From: Pseudo-nitzschia pungens
Lineage: Eukaryota; Bacillariophyta; Bacillariophyceae; Bacillariales; Bacillariaceae
DNA length: 64,000 bases
Assembly (NCBI GenBank): GCA_037355855.1
Contig: CM074758.1
Location: 3,569,001 to 3,633,000 of the forward strand
Direction of reading: 5' to 3'
Below, one piece after another: positions 1 through 12,044 of this stretch. Numbering within the stretch: position 1 is the stretch's first letter; every line of letters starts with the position of its first letter. The notes under the pieces are model-generated. The model was given only the letters and a program-made list of their open reading frames with translations. It ran no database searches and was not told where the DNA came from. Both the position numbers and the translations under genes were made by a program.

Positions 1-24
1 ATGATCAGAAGGAAACCGAGTCTG

Positions 25-1445
25 TCACACGGAAGAAAGAGTTGCCGGAGCTGATTTGGTAGAGACATTGGCATGGCTCAAATCACTGACACTAGCATCA
101 TGGCTGGAGGAGAATGCAATAGCAGCAACTCCAACCCTCAAAGCAGAGGCTGCATCTTCCTCACCTCCAGGCAAACCAGAAGGCGGAACAGCAGGAACTG
201 CAGGTGGGACAGCAGGAGAGGCCACAGGGGAGGCACCAGCCATGGCAGTATCGGGAGGGTCACCCCCGGGAGAAACATCACCTGCAGGCGGTACAGCCTG
301 GACAGCAGTGAGGTTGGAAGTGCCTGTAGCTAAGGTATCCATGGATTGGGCATCATCAAAGCCACCACCACCACTGTCAGCACGGGCTTGGAGGTTGAAG
401 TGCAAATCCAGATCAAAGGTGAGGTCTGGAGCAAGGTGAACGGACAAGTCATCATCAACAAGCTCCCAATCTCTTGCATCCCCATCACCAAAAAAGGGAA
501 GAGAGTCATCCTGCATTGGATCTGCAGCCGGTGCAGTTTCCACGACACAGTTGGCAGCAGCATCCCAATGGTAAGCCTCCATTTCAGTCAAGCACTCAGA
601 AGAGAACCACTGGCGAACACAGGAACCATACTGAGCCTCCAGAAAAATAGGCAGGAAAGACAACATGGCCATGGCTTCAGCCTTGGTAGTGATGTTGTAC
701 AAAGCAAGGATCTCGCCCTGGTATGGACTAGTATCAACAGAAAGAAAGAGAGGCCATGACCAATTGTCACGAGTTCTAATGCCCATGAGCACACTACGCA
801 GGGTCTTCAAACCCAGCCCTTGTCCCAAATCAACAGGAAGATCAAGATCCACGACTCCCAGAACAGGAGCAGTTTCATGACTCTCAATAAATTTGGCTTG
901 GCGGTGCTTGGCTTGGCGAACAGTCTTGAGCTTAGAAGGGGGGAGGGGCCTGTCAGAAGGATTGGTAGCTGTCTCAATAAACTTGTAGAATTTACCATCA
1001 GAGAGAGAGGCAATGTCTGAAGGTTTGCAACGGTTGAACTGGGCTTTGAGGAGCTTAACAGTGTGGGCGCCCTTTGTAGCATCACATAAAACATGAGCAG
1101 CCAGAACCGGATTGGGATCAGGAGTTCTGGAGTTGTCAAGGCTGATATTCTTCCTGATAACAGCAATAGGACAGGCCTGAAACCTGGGATGAGTCTGAAG
1201 CAATTCGTTGTAGTGGTCAAGATCAAAACTCTGCATGTAGGATCCAAGGAGAAAACCACAGGTGACAATAACTGGGGCCTGAATGTGGTCAAACTTCAGG
1301 TCCATGTCACCATCCCTGAGCCTCTGGAGCAAGGGTACAGACAATAGAATCTCCAAGGAAACACTATGCCCCACAAAGAACCGTAAGTGAGGAGCAGTTC
1401 TGCTGCGAAGCCAGAGCTGAGCAACATACAATTCCAAGGTTTTCC
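25..1445 (-). pseudogene. LINE-A ORF1, C-terminal part
   Basis: This is the C-terminal part of the LINE-A ORF1 protein (about 473 codons), very similar to bases 3690-5206 of LINE-B. It contains the conserved central domain (TLELYVAQLWLRSRTAPHLR, near 1440) and a Pro/Ala/Gly-rich tail. It ends early at a TGA at 25-27 where LINE-B has CGA. ORF1 proteins of LINEs are generally RNA-binding components of the retrotransposition particle. No RNA-binding domain is recognisable here, so that role is assumed from position. Confidence 0.8.
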
Positions 1446-2029
1446 ATCCAAGCGGCGCGTCTGCTGTTGCACCAACACCCCACAGGTTGCTTTTCAGCTG
1501 TTGCTTTGCACTCAACCGGTGCTTCTCCTGCCCCGGCCTGTGCTCTCAACCGGTGCTTCTCCTGCCCCGGCCTTTGCTCTCAACCGGTGCTTCTCCTGCC
1601 CTGGCCTTTGTCATCACCTGGCACTTTTCATCCCAGAGGCGTGTCTGCTGTTGCTCCAGCACCCAACAGGTTGCTTTTCAGCTGTTGTTTGCCCTCAACC
1701 GGTGCTTCTCCTGCCCCGGCCATTGTCAGCACCTGGCACTTCTCCATTCAAGCGCGGCTTTTCAGTTGGTGATCCTGCACTCTAATAGATGTTTTCTGCT
1801 GTTGTTTGCCCTCAACCTGTGCTTCTCCTGCCCCGGCCATTGTCATCCCCTGACACTTCTCCATCCAAGCTTGGCGTTTCTGTTGCTGCCCCTGCACTTC
1901 ACTTGCAGTTTTCTGCTGTTGCCCCGGCTGTTGCTATCACCTGGCATCTTTACCTCCAACGCCGCGCCTCTGTTGTTCCTTCTGCCCTCAGCTGGTGTCT
2001 CTGCACTCAGCTGCTCCACTTCTGGTACA
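1446..2029 (+). repeat. 5' monomer region of LINE-B
   Basis: Degenerate tandem units carry CTCAACCGGTGCTTCTCCTGCCCCGGCC and CCATCCAAGCGCGGC-like blocks (starts near 1447, 1631, 1743, 1861 and 1949). They are the plus-strand equivalent of the monomers at 14335-15373. The region precedes the ORF1 ATG at 2030 and probably acts as the internal promoter and 5' UTR. Confidence 0.8.
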
Positions 2030-5000
2030 ATGCCTCCCCCTCCTAATAAGGGGTGGCCCACCTCCCAAGCTGCTTCCCGGAAGAAAAGATCTTCCACGCC
2101 ATCTTCTTCTGCTAGATCTGCCTCTGGGTCTCGGTCTAGCAAGCGTCCCTTTGTGCCACAGACCCCTCCAAGACATTCTAGTGACAATTCTAGTGACAAC
2201 TCCGCTCTTACTACTCCCTCTCCTGCTATTGACACCAGATCATCCTCTTCCTCAGCCTCATCAGCCTCTTCATCCTCTATGCATGGGTCTTCTGTTGATG
2301 ATATGTCTTCCTCTTCTTCTGTGTCCTCATCTGCAGGTGTGCTTTCTGATGTTGATATGCTTGGCACTGACTCTGCACCAGGGGACTCTGCACCAGGGGA
2401 TTCCTTGCAATCTCCTTCTCTGTCAGCAGCTTCTCAGTTAGGCTCCCAGGAGTCAGGTCCTCCGCCGTCAGGTACTCTGTCAGGCTCTCAGTCGTCAGGT
2501 CCTCTGCTGTCAGACCCCAAGCTGATAGGCTCCCAGTCCTCAGGCTCCCAGTCCTCAGGCTCCCAGCGGCAGGGCTCCGAGCCTTCAGGATCCCAGCAGG
2601 CAGGCTCCCAGCTGCCAGGCCAACAGACGTCCAGACACACACCAACGGGTTCTGTGACCTCAGGCAAGGTCCCTGCTTCATCTATCCTCAAGCAATCTAC
2701 TCTTGCCTTTTCCTCTGCCCCGAAGTCTGATCCCTCTCAGCCGAAAGCACGCCAATCCCAACGCCAGGAGGCTCTGGCTGCTGCAAACAGGGCTCATTCT
2801 GCTTCCTTCTTCTGGTGTTTTTATGGTAAGGGTCCCTGTTCTGGCAAGTCTCCCATACCTTCTGCAATTCAGGCCTTTCGCAAATCTCCAACAGGTAACC
2901 GCTTATGGGCTGGGTGTCCAAGCCCTACACACTTCTTCAGCAAGAAGGAGGGTAAAGACAAGAAATCCATCCATGATATTTGCCAGACTGTCATCCCTCC
3001 TGTTTATGCTCAGGCTTTTCTGGACACCCCTGATTGGCGCAATGCCTCTGTAGCTTCCTTGGCCTCTCTTGCCTCTGCTTGCTTTCAAGGCTCTGCCCCA
3101 GCCTGGACCAAGCAACCATCTGGCCAGGCTCTGAAGAAATGTCTTATTGGTTTGGTCAAGATGTCTCCTGAGTGTTTTGATGACCTGTATTGTGAGGGTA
3201 ACCTTCTGCCCAGCACTGAAGGAAACGTTTGGTTGGCAGCTAACCGGGTGCTTGGCTCCCACTGGCATTTCAAGAAGAGACCTCCTACACCTGCGCCACC
3301 TGCTGCTGATGATGCTTCCACTTCCAAATCTTCCACTTCCAAATCAGTGTCCTTTCTTCCTGGTGGTGGTGGTGCTACTGTCTAGTCCTCTTCTGCTGGG
3401 CATTTCCTCCAACGCCGAGGGGTTTGCTCAAGTGATTCCCAAACACCAGTGGATGTCACTGCTGGCACCAAGTGTTCTCATAGTTCTTATGTCACTCTGT
3501 CCCTTCCAAGGTTGATGTCACAACGCCCTGGGGAACTGTATGATGAACTGCTCAAGTCTCTCAAGGAGGCTTTGGATCTCCTTTGGACTGTTGACAAGCG
3601 CCTGGTGTTGTATGTTTTCCCCTCAAGAGCCCGGCTCAACCCCAAGGCCAAGCATGTTACCAAGCTTTGGACTACACTTCCTGACAGGAAAACCTTGGAA
3701 TTGTATGTTGCTCAGCTATGGCTTCGCAGCAGAACTGCACCTCACCTACGCTTCTTTGTGGGACACAGTGTTTCCCTGGAGACTCTATTTTCTGTCCAGT
3801 TGCTCCAGAGGCTCAGAGACGGTGACATGGACCTGAAGTTTGACCACATACAGGCCCCAGTTATTGTCACCTGTGGTTTTCTCCTTGGATCCTACATGCA
3901 GAGTTTTGATCTTGACCACTACAACGAATTGCTTCAGACTCATCCCAGGTTTCAGGCCTGTCCTATTGCTGTTATCAGGAAGAATATCAGCCTTGACAAC
4001 TCCAGAACTCCTGATCCCAATCCGGTTCTGGCTGCTCATGTTTTATGTGATGCTACAAAGCGCGCTCAAACTGTTAAGCTCCTCAAAGCCCAGTTCAATC
4101 GGTGCAAACCTTCTGACATTGCCTCTCTCCCTGATGGTAAATTCTACAAGTTTATTGAGACAGCTACCAATCCTTCTGACAGACCCCTTCCCCCTTCCAA
4201 GCTCAAGACTGTTCGCCAAGCTAAGCACCGCCAAGCCAAATTTATTGAGAGCCATGAAACTGCTCCTGTTCTGGGGGTAGTTGATCTTGATCTTCCAGTT
4301 GACTTGGGCCAAGGGCTGGGTTTGAAGACACTGCGCAGTGTGCTTCTGGGCATCAGAACCCGTGACAATTGGTCATGGCCTCTTTTTCTTTCTGTTGATA
4401 CCAGTTCATACCGAGGCAAGATCCTTGCTTTGTACAACGTCACTACCAAGGCTGAAGCAATGGCTATGTTGTCTTTCCTGCCTATTTTTCTGGAGGCTCA
4501 GTATGGTTCTTGTGTTAGACAATGGTTCTCTTCTGAGTGCTTGACTGAAATGGAAGCTTACCAGTGGGATGCTGCTGTCAATTGTGTTGTGGAAACTGCA
4601 CCTGCTGCAGATCCAATGCAGGATGACTCTCTTCCCTTTTTTGGTGATGGGGATGCAAGAGATTGGGAACTTGTTGATGATGACTTGTCCGTTGACCTTG
4701 CCCTAGACCTCACTTTTGATCTAGATTTGCACTTTAACCTCCAAGCCCGTGCTGACAGTGGTGGTGGGGGCTTTGATGACTCCCAATCCATGGATACTTT
4801 AGCGACCGGCACTTCCAATCTCACTGCTGTCCAGGCTTCACCGCCTGCACGTGATGCTCCTCCTGGAGGTGATCCTCCCACTACTGCCAAGGCTGGTTCC
4901 TCCCCTGGTGTCTCTCCCGATGTCCCCCCTGCAGTTCCTGATCCTCCCACTACTGCCATGGCTGGTGACTCCCCTGTGGCCTCTCCTGATGCCTCAACTG

Positions 5001-5206
5001 AAGTTCCTGCTGTCCTGCCTTCTGTTTTGCCTTGTGGTGAGGAAGATGCAGCCTTTGCTTTGAGGGTTGGAGTTGCTGCCATTGCATTCTCCTCCAGCCA
5101 TGATGCTAGTGTCAGTGATTTGAGCCATGCCAATGTCTCCACCAAATCAGCTCCGGCATCTTTTTCTACCGTGCGACAGACTCGGTTTCCTTCTGATCAT
5201 GGTTAG
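2030..5206 (+). pseudogene. LINE-B ORF1 with one premature stop
   Basis: The frame from ATG 2030 (MPPPPNKGWPTSQAASRKKR) to TAG 5204-5206 is about 1,058 codons, interrupted only by TAG at 3383-3385 (TTG in LINE-A). The N-terminus is Ser-rich and basic and is followed by an SQSSGS-type repeat. A conserved region with paired Cys (FFWCFYGKGPC) follows, then a block shared with LINE-A and LINE-C (TLELYVAQLWLRS), and finally an acidic and then Pro/Gly-rich tail. No standard domain is recognised. Its stop overlaps the ORF2 start in ATGGTTAG (5199-5206). The position upstream of the endonuclease-RT ORF implies the LINE ORF1 (particle/RNA-binding) role. Confidence 0.8.
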
Positions 5207-8200
5207 ATCTTCTGGTATGAGGTTTGATGGGATGCCTTCCAATCCAAATCCCATCAACGCTTCTACTGTTTCTCCCTTTTCCCCCTCCGCCTCTTTCCCA
5301 GCTTCTCAATTTGTACAATTAACTCTTCATGGAGACTCTCTTGCTTCTAAGGATTCTGATAGTTTTGGACATCCTTTTCCCCAAGCTCCATCATCTAATT
5401 CCACCATCATCACCTTCCAAAACATTGGACCCTAGCGTAGAGCTGCTTTTATGTCCAGGTCCAAGCACAACTCCCGTCAATTTGTCAAGAGCAACGCCAG
5501 TGTGGCGCTTTTTGCTGAACATTGTTTGAATGAATCCAAGCTCCTGCCTTGTGATCTTTTCAATCGGCGCATGAAGAATGTCTGTCCCTCAAGTTTTTCC
5601 TATCTTGCCAACAACAAGCATGAAGCTTCTGACTGCTCATGGCATCAGCCTGGCGGCACAGGTTTTTCCATTGACCAACTGTTCAGTTCCCACAAGGTTG
5701 CCCATGGGGCTGACCCTTCTGGTCTTGGAAGATGGTCCTTTGTCAAGTTTCAGGGCAGGGATGGCTACACTGTCACCATGTTTTCTGCCTACTGCCCAGT
5801 TGAAAATGATAGGGATCTTGGCTCAGTCTGGAATCAACAGTACCGCTACTTTCAAGCAGCTGAAAATCTTTTCAGTCCCAATCCATGCATCCTTTTTCAC
5901 AGGGATTTGACTGCTGCCCTTCAGGCTTGCCTGAGGGCAGGTGACCAGATCATTCTGGGGATTGATCAAAATGCTGATGTTAGGACTGATGGCTTGTCTT
6001 TTGAGCTCCAGGCTCTTGGTTTCAGAGAGGCCATCCTTACCCTTCATCGTAAGTCTTCTCCTCCTGCCACCCACAACCAAAACACTACCAGAACACCAAT
6101 TGATGCCATTTGGGTCTCTGAGAATGTTGATGTTCTCAGGGCTGGGTATTGTCCCTTTGGTGGTGCCCATGGTATGGAATCTGACCACAGACTGCTTTGG
6201 ATTGAAGTCTGTAATTGCAGCCTCATGGGCAAACATTTGCCACCTCCTGTGGGCTTCTCTCATTCCAAACTCCAGTCTTCCCACCCTCATCTGCGCCAAC
6301 GGTATTTCAAGCGAGTGAGGCACAGCTTTCTCAAGGCTGGAGTGTTTTCTCTCCAAGCTAAGCTGGAGCACCTACTGGCTCAGTTTCAGTCTGGGGATAT
6401 TTCTGTGCGTGCTGATCTCATCACCACATATGAAGTACTCCATGAAACCTCCACCTCTCTCAGGCTCTCTGTTGAACGAAACCTCTGCCACACTAGAGCT
6501 GGTTTGGTTCCATGGTCACCAAAGCTGCAAGTCTATCGTGATACCATTGACTTTTGGAGGCGTGTTGTTAAGCTGAGACAGGGTGTGTCCACCAGTCATA
6601 CTGTTTTGAAAAGGTTGGCCTGCAAGCTTTCTCTTTACAAAGGAGAACACAGTGATCTTTCCAGTGCCCTCCTCCATCTGAAACAATCTTACAGACAATA
6701 CCGGGCAGTGAAGAAAATGGCCCCCTCATGGAGAGACTCCTTCAATCAAGGCCTGGTGGATGCACTTCTTGCTGAAGGCAAGCCCCACAACCAGAGTGCT
6801 TCCCAGATTCGTTCCAGGATGCGCAGGGAACGGCTTCAAAGAGAGCTTGGCCTCGCTGCTCGGTTTATTCGGGGACGTGTCAACAAGTCAGCAGTCTTGC
6901 GAGCTATTGCAGTTGGCCATGATGGTGTTGAACAGGTCTTGGAGTCTCAGTCTACTATGGTACCAGCTATGGCTGAATCCAATGTCCGGCGTCAACAGCA
7001 GTGTCTTGGCACTCCTTCCATGAATCCCTCCTTCATTCAAGATTTCGGATATCTAGGCACTGCCCATGCTGCTACTCATGTTATTGATGGCACATAAAAT
7101 CCTCCTCTTGCCACGGACAAATACCTTTCTGAATTTCTTTCTTGTCTCAAAGTCCCTGACTCTATACTGAGTTTGCCCCCCTTTGACTATTCAGTGTGTC
7201 CGGCTGACAATGCTGCTGCCTGGAAACGCCAGAGGGAACGCACAGCAAGTGAACCTTCTTGTTTGAGTTTTGCCCACCACAAGGCTTTTGCCCTTGATCC
7301 CCAGTTGAACAAGATTGACACTCTCCTGAGATCCGTCCCATTGATTGTTGGCTTCTCTCCTTCTGCTTGGCAGGTCATCACTGATGTTGAGATCTTCAAG
7401 AAACCTGGTGAATATAGAGTGGATAAGATGAGGCTTATTCAGTTGATGTCTCCTGAGTTCCAAATCAACAACAAGATGATTGGCAGACGCATTCTTGCCT
7501 ATGCTGAACTTGCCAATGCAGTGGCTGTCGATCAACATGGAAGCAGGAAACACCACAAGGCCATCAACACCTGCCTGAACAAGATAATAATAATAATATA
7601 CGTATTTAAATAACTTTAATCACCAAAGGTGAAACTAAATTACTCAGTCTGTAACCAGACTTTAACGTCGCCTCCATCATAGAGTCAGGACCCCAAGTGG
7701 CAGAACGACAAATTTTCAAACAAACCTTGAACATCAAGCAGGGAAAAAGACAAACAAGTCCCACAAAATAGGGACTTGAGAGAAAGTGAAATGGGAATGA
7801 AGATATTGGGATAAGATCCAGTATCAAAAGGGATGGGACAGGATAAGAAGCAGGAACAGAAGACAAGACCAAGGTACAAAGTGTAATCAACCCTGAGGTC
7901 CAGTAAGCCAGGCTCTGAGAAGAGCAGCCTCTTGTTGGTATGGCTGCACTGGTGGGACAGGCGCTGCATATTGCTTCCTTGCAAGGTGGATGGTTGCAAG
8001 CCACTGCCGCTTGGCAGTCAGGGTGTAACCTTGTAGGACTTGGAAAGGGGTTTGTAAAAGGGAGTGTGACTGGGGGAGTGCACCAGCTGCACCAATTGCC
8101 AATTCTGAGGTGATGGAAGCATCAAGAGATTGGTGTTGTTCAGCATCAAGGGTACCCCCAGGACCATGGAGTCGTTCATTCCTATAAGTCCAAAGATCCC

Positions 8201-11200
8201 AGGAGGTAAGAAAGAACTGATGGATGATAGCTGTAGCCCAACGTTTGGGAGAGCGCTTGCTTCCAATGTGGGAGTAGTAGTCAGCCTGGATTTGGTACCA
8301 GCGAGTGTTGCCTGAACAAGAAGCTCATATGTGATGTGTTGCGGCAGAAGCGCAGATCCGGTGCTGTTGCTATGAATGATGCCAAGGGCTGTTATGATAG
8401 GATATCTCATCCCATTGCAGGTTTCACCCTCCAGAGCTTTGGGGTTCCTGCACATGTGTGTGAGGTTCTTCTGTCTACTTTGCAACATGCCAAGCACCAC
8501 ATCAAAACTGGTTTTGGTCGGTCAGGCCCTGTGTATGGTGATGAACCTGTTCCTCTCAGTGGTTGTGGCCAAGGCAATGGTATTGGTCCAACTCTTTGGG
8601 CTTTGGTGTCCACAATTGTCTTCCGAATGATGCAACAGGCTGGGCATGGTGTCCATCTTCTCACTTCATTGTCACTGCAACTGGTTTCTCTTGTGGGTTT
8701 TGCCTTTATGGATGACACAGATTTGTTTTGTGCTGGTTCTGATTCCTCAACATCTGGTGAGGAATTGGCTGTTGACTTTCAGGGTGCTCTTGACCGATGG
8801 GCTGGTGGGATTATTGCCACTGGTGGTGCTATTGAACCTGCCAAATCCTTCTGTTATTTGATTGATTTCAAATGGAATGGATCCGGCTGGGACTATCGCT
8901 CAATTGCTGACATGCCTGGTGACTTCTCTGTTGCTGACAAGAATGGCAATCGAGCTACCCTGGATCGGTTTGAAGTTGACCATGCTGACAAGACCCTTGG
9001 GGTTTTTATCTCCATGGATGGCAATGAGGAAGCACAGATTGCTCACATGAAGTCCCAGTCTCAGTCTTTTGGCTCTCAACTCAAGGCTTCCAAGTGTGAG
9101 AAGCAGGCATCCCTCTACACCTTCAAGTATTCTTTCATGAAGTCTGTTGAATACCCCATGCCTGTCACGCAAACTTGATGAGGCCACCTGGACTAAGATA
9201 ATTCACCCAGCTCTTGTTCCTGTGCTGAATAAAGCAGGGATGTCACGGACATTTCCTAGACATGTATTCTATGGTCCTTCCCTCTATCAAGGCTTTGGTT
9301 TCATCCATCCATACCTCCTCCAAGAGTTTAGTCATATTGCCACTCTCTTTCAGGAATCTGTCAGGTCCTCTCAAACTGGTCGGATTCTCAGGCTAACTGC
9401 TGAGTCTCTCCGGCTTGAACTTGGCCTTCCTCTCCATCTTGGTGTCACACCCTATCATCCCTATGCCTCATACGTCACTCCTTGCTGGTACAAACATGTG
9501 TGGAAGTTTTTCTCTGTTCACCCTGTGAGCTTGGTTGAAGACTTCCCAGATCTCCCTCTGCTACGCTCTAATGACTGTTATCTCATGCAAGCCTTTGTCA
9601 ACGCTGGCTTCAGAGGTGCTGACTTGTCCCTCTTGAATCATATTTGAATGTCCCTCAAGGCTATTTCCCTTGCTGATATTTGTACTCCAGATGGGACAAG
9701 GCTTACCCCCATGGCTTTCCAGCTGACATCCTCTAATCACTTGAGGGATCATCTTGACTGGCCTAGATGTCCTCCATCTTGGCCTCCAGCAGCTCAGCGC
9801 ATCTGGGTCAAGGCGCTTCAGACCTGTTTTCTTCCCCCTTGCCCCCCCCCTGCAGCCAGGGCATTGGCTCCTTCTTTTCACCTCGGGCATTGGCTCTCTC
9901 CCCAGACAGCTTCTCTTTGGCCTTGGTTTATGTCTTTATCCACCAACAGAATATTCTCCAAAACTTCTACTGGCTGGATTGTGAGCACCTCCCAGGGCAG
10001 GGGCAGATACAGGATCACTTCTGAAATCATTTCTGACAAACCAGCATGTGCTATTGAGCTTGTCTGCCCTGTTATTTGCGGCCAAGTTGTACGCGTGGTT
10101 GGTTCCTCAGCCTTTGTTTCTGAACCTCCTGATATGGATCCTCTGGAGTACAATCCATTTGATTCTCTTCCAAACTCCCCAGTAGATGCCTTTGATGCAT
10201 TCTGTGAGTCTCCAAGGGTACTTCTCCACACATATTCCCTACCACAGGTTGGCTGTCAGACCCTTGCTGATGCTATTCAGAGTGGTACTGCCAGTGCTGT
10301 ATGTGATGGTTCATTTGATCCGGACCTTCCAAGAGGCACTTCTGCTTTCATTCTATCACCCAATACCTCCACCAAGTCTGCTTCTTTGTTCCTCACTGGC
10401 TGTAATTTTGTCAGTGGATCCCCTGAGGATCAATCATCCTATAGGAGTGAACTGGCAGGTATCATTGGGGTTCTCACCTGTTGCACTGCTCTGGTGCGTC
10501 TTTTTGATATTTCTTCTGGCTCTATCACCATTGCCCTGGATGGTGACACAGCTCTCAAACAGGCTCAGGGCTCTTGGCCTTTGGTTATTTCCCAGAAGTC
10601 TTTTGATTATGTTTATGTCATCAGAAACATGATTTCTGCCCTGCCAATCTCTGTGCACTTTCAGTGGGTTCAGGGACATCAAGCTGGACTCTTTCTTGAT
10701 TGGTGGGCACTTCGCAATCATCAGGTTGACAGCATGGCAAAGGCATTTCTCTCTGTCCATAGAGCTTCTGCCCATCACTATCCCAGACTTGTGTTTGAGC
10801 CTTGGGCTTTTTCCCTCAATGGTTGCAAGTGTTCAAGGTTTGATCAGAATGCTTTGCATGTTGCCATTTCGGGTCCTCCTCTTCTCCAATACTGGCAGAC
10901 CCACCACGATATTCCCATTCCACAACCTGTTTTGAGTTCCATCCATTGGTGTGCCCATCAGTCTGCTTTCAAGCGTCTCCCTCCTGGCATGCAAAGGTGG
11001 TTTGTCAAGTTTGCGTCTGGCAGTATTGGTGTTGGCAACCAACTACTTCACTACCAGTATCAGGATCACTCCAGGTGCCCATTGTGTGATGCAGACAACG
11101 AGAAGGTTTCTCATGTTCTCTCCTGCAAGGACACTGGGGCTGTCAGGCATAGTGTGTCTGCCTTTAAGGGACCACTACAGCAGCGGCTTGAAGTTGAACA

Positions 11201-11777
11201 AACTGATCCATCATTGGTTGTTGCCATTGTGGATCTTCTCACCAGAGTTCGGAAGGGCCAGCGAATTTATCCATCATCCTACTCCCCTGCAATTGCTTCT
11301 GCTGTCAGGGCACAGAGGACAATTGGTTGGCACAACTGGCTCCTTGGTAGGTGGTCTCCTCGCTGGTACCAAATCCAGGCTGACTACTACTCCCACATTG
11401 GAAGCAAGCGCTCTCCCAAACGTTGGGCTACAGCTATCATCCATCAGTTCTTTCTTACCTCCTGGGATCTTTGGACCTATAGGAATGAACGACTCCATGG
11501 TCCTGGGGGAACACTTGATGCTGAACAACACCAATCTCTTGATGCTTCCATCTCCTCTGAATTGGCCATTGGTGCAGCTGGTGCACTCCCCCAGTCACAC
11601 TCCCTTTTACAAACCCCTTTCCAAGTCCTACAAGGTTACACCCTGACTGCCAAGAGGCAGTGGCTTGCAACCATCCACCTTGCCAGGAAGCAGTATGCAG
11701 CGCCTGTCCAACCTGTGCAGCCATACCAACGAGAGGCTGCTCTCCTCAGAGCCTGGCTTACTGGACCTCAGGGTTGA
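5199..11777 (+). pseudogene. LINE-B ORF2: endonuclease, reverse transcriptase, RNase H, CCHC finger (dead)
   Basis: The product would be about 1,950 residues. The APE-type endonuclease shows GIDQNADV (about residue 253), TPIDAIWVS and SDHRLLWIEV (about 327). The RT shows NDAKGCYDRI (about 812), GCGQGNGIGPTLWAL and FMDDTDLF (about 925). RNase H begins at CDGSFDPD (about 1455), with RSELAG, LDGDTAL and a final QVDSMA. A C-terminal CPLCDADNEKVSHVLSC finger lies near 11070. These parts nick the target, copy the RNA and remove the template. Breaks: TAG 5433-5435 (CAG in LINE-C), TAA 7095-7097 (TAT in LINE-C), the LINE-D insertion, a 1-base loss near 9165 and TGA 9645-9647. The start ATG 5199 is supported by the same 8-base overlap with ORF1 in LINE-C. 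Confidence 0.9.
7584..8308 (-). mobile_element. LINE-D: 725-bp 5'-truncated LINE copy inside LINE-B ORF2
   Basis: This is the reverse complement of about 11359-12076 of LINE-B, that is, the last 140 codons of ORF2, the 3' UTR and the tail. It is flanked by a 12-bp duplication, TGCCTGAACAAG, at 7572-7583 and 8309-8320. Three extra bases (8306-8308) at the 5' junction have no template in the element. Removing 737 bp (insert plus one duplication) restores the RT frame. The 3' stem-loops are kept (7620-7632, 7646-7661). Confidence 0.95.
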
Positions 11778-12002
11778 TTACACTTTGTACCTTGGTTTTG
11801 TCTTCTGTTCCTGTTTCTCATCCTGTCATTTACCTTTTGATACTGGATCTTATCCCATTATCTTCCTTCCCATCTCACTTTCTCTCAAGTCCCTATTTTG
11901 TGGGACTTGTTTGTCTTTTTCCCTGCTTGATCTTCAAGGTTTGTTTGAAAATTTGTCGTTCTGCCACTTGGGGTCCTGACTCTATGATGGAGGCGACGTT
12001 AA

Positions 12003-12044
12003 AGTCTGGTTACAGACTGAGTAATTTAGTTTCACCTTTGGTGA
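12003..12044 (+). other. Two 3'-terminal stem-loops of the LINE 3' UTR
   Basis: AGTCTG-GTTA-CAGACT (12003-12018) and TCACC-TTT-GGTGA (12032-12044) lie 32-74 bases from the end of the element. Both are present in LINE-D, LINE-E and a diverged relative at 21687-21728. In that relative the second stem is CCACC/GGTGG, a compensatory pair change. RT recognition of 3' RNA hairpins is known for several LINE families; that role is inferred here. Confidence 0.75.

Noticed and set aside
1843..2367. Minus-strand acidic ORF of 174 codons opposite LINE-B ORF1
   Set aside because: It is the antisense of the Ser-rich ORF1 segment; the plus-strand frame is the one conserved between copies.
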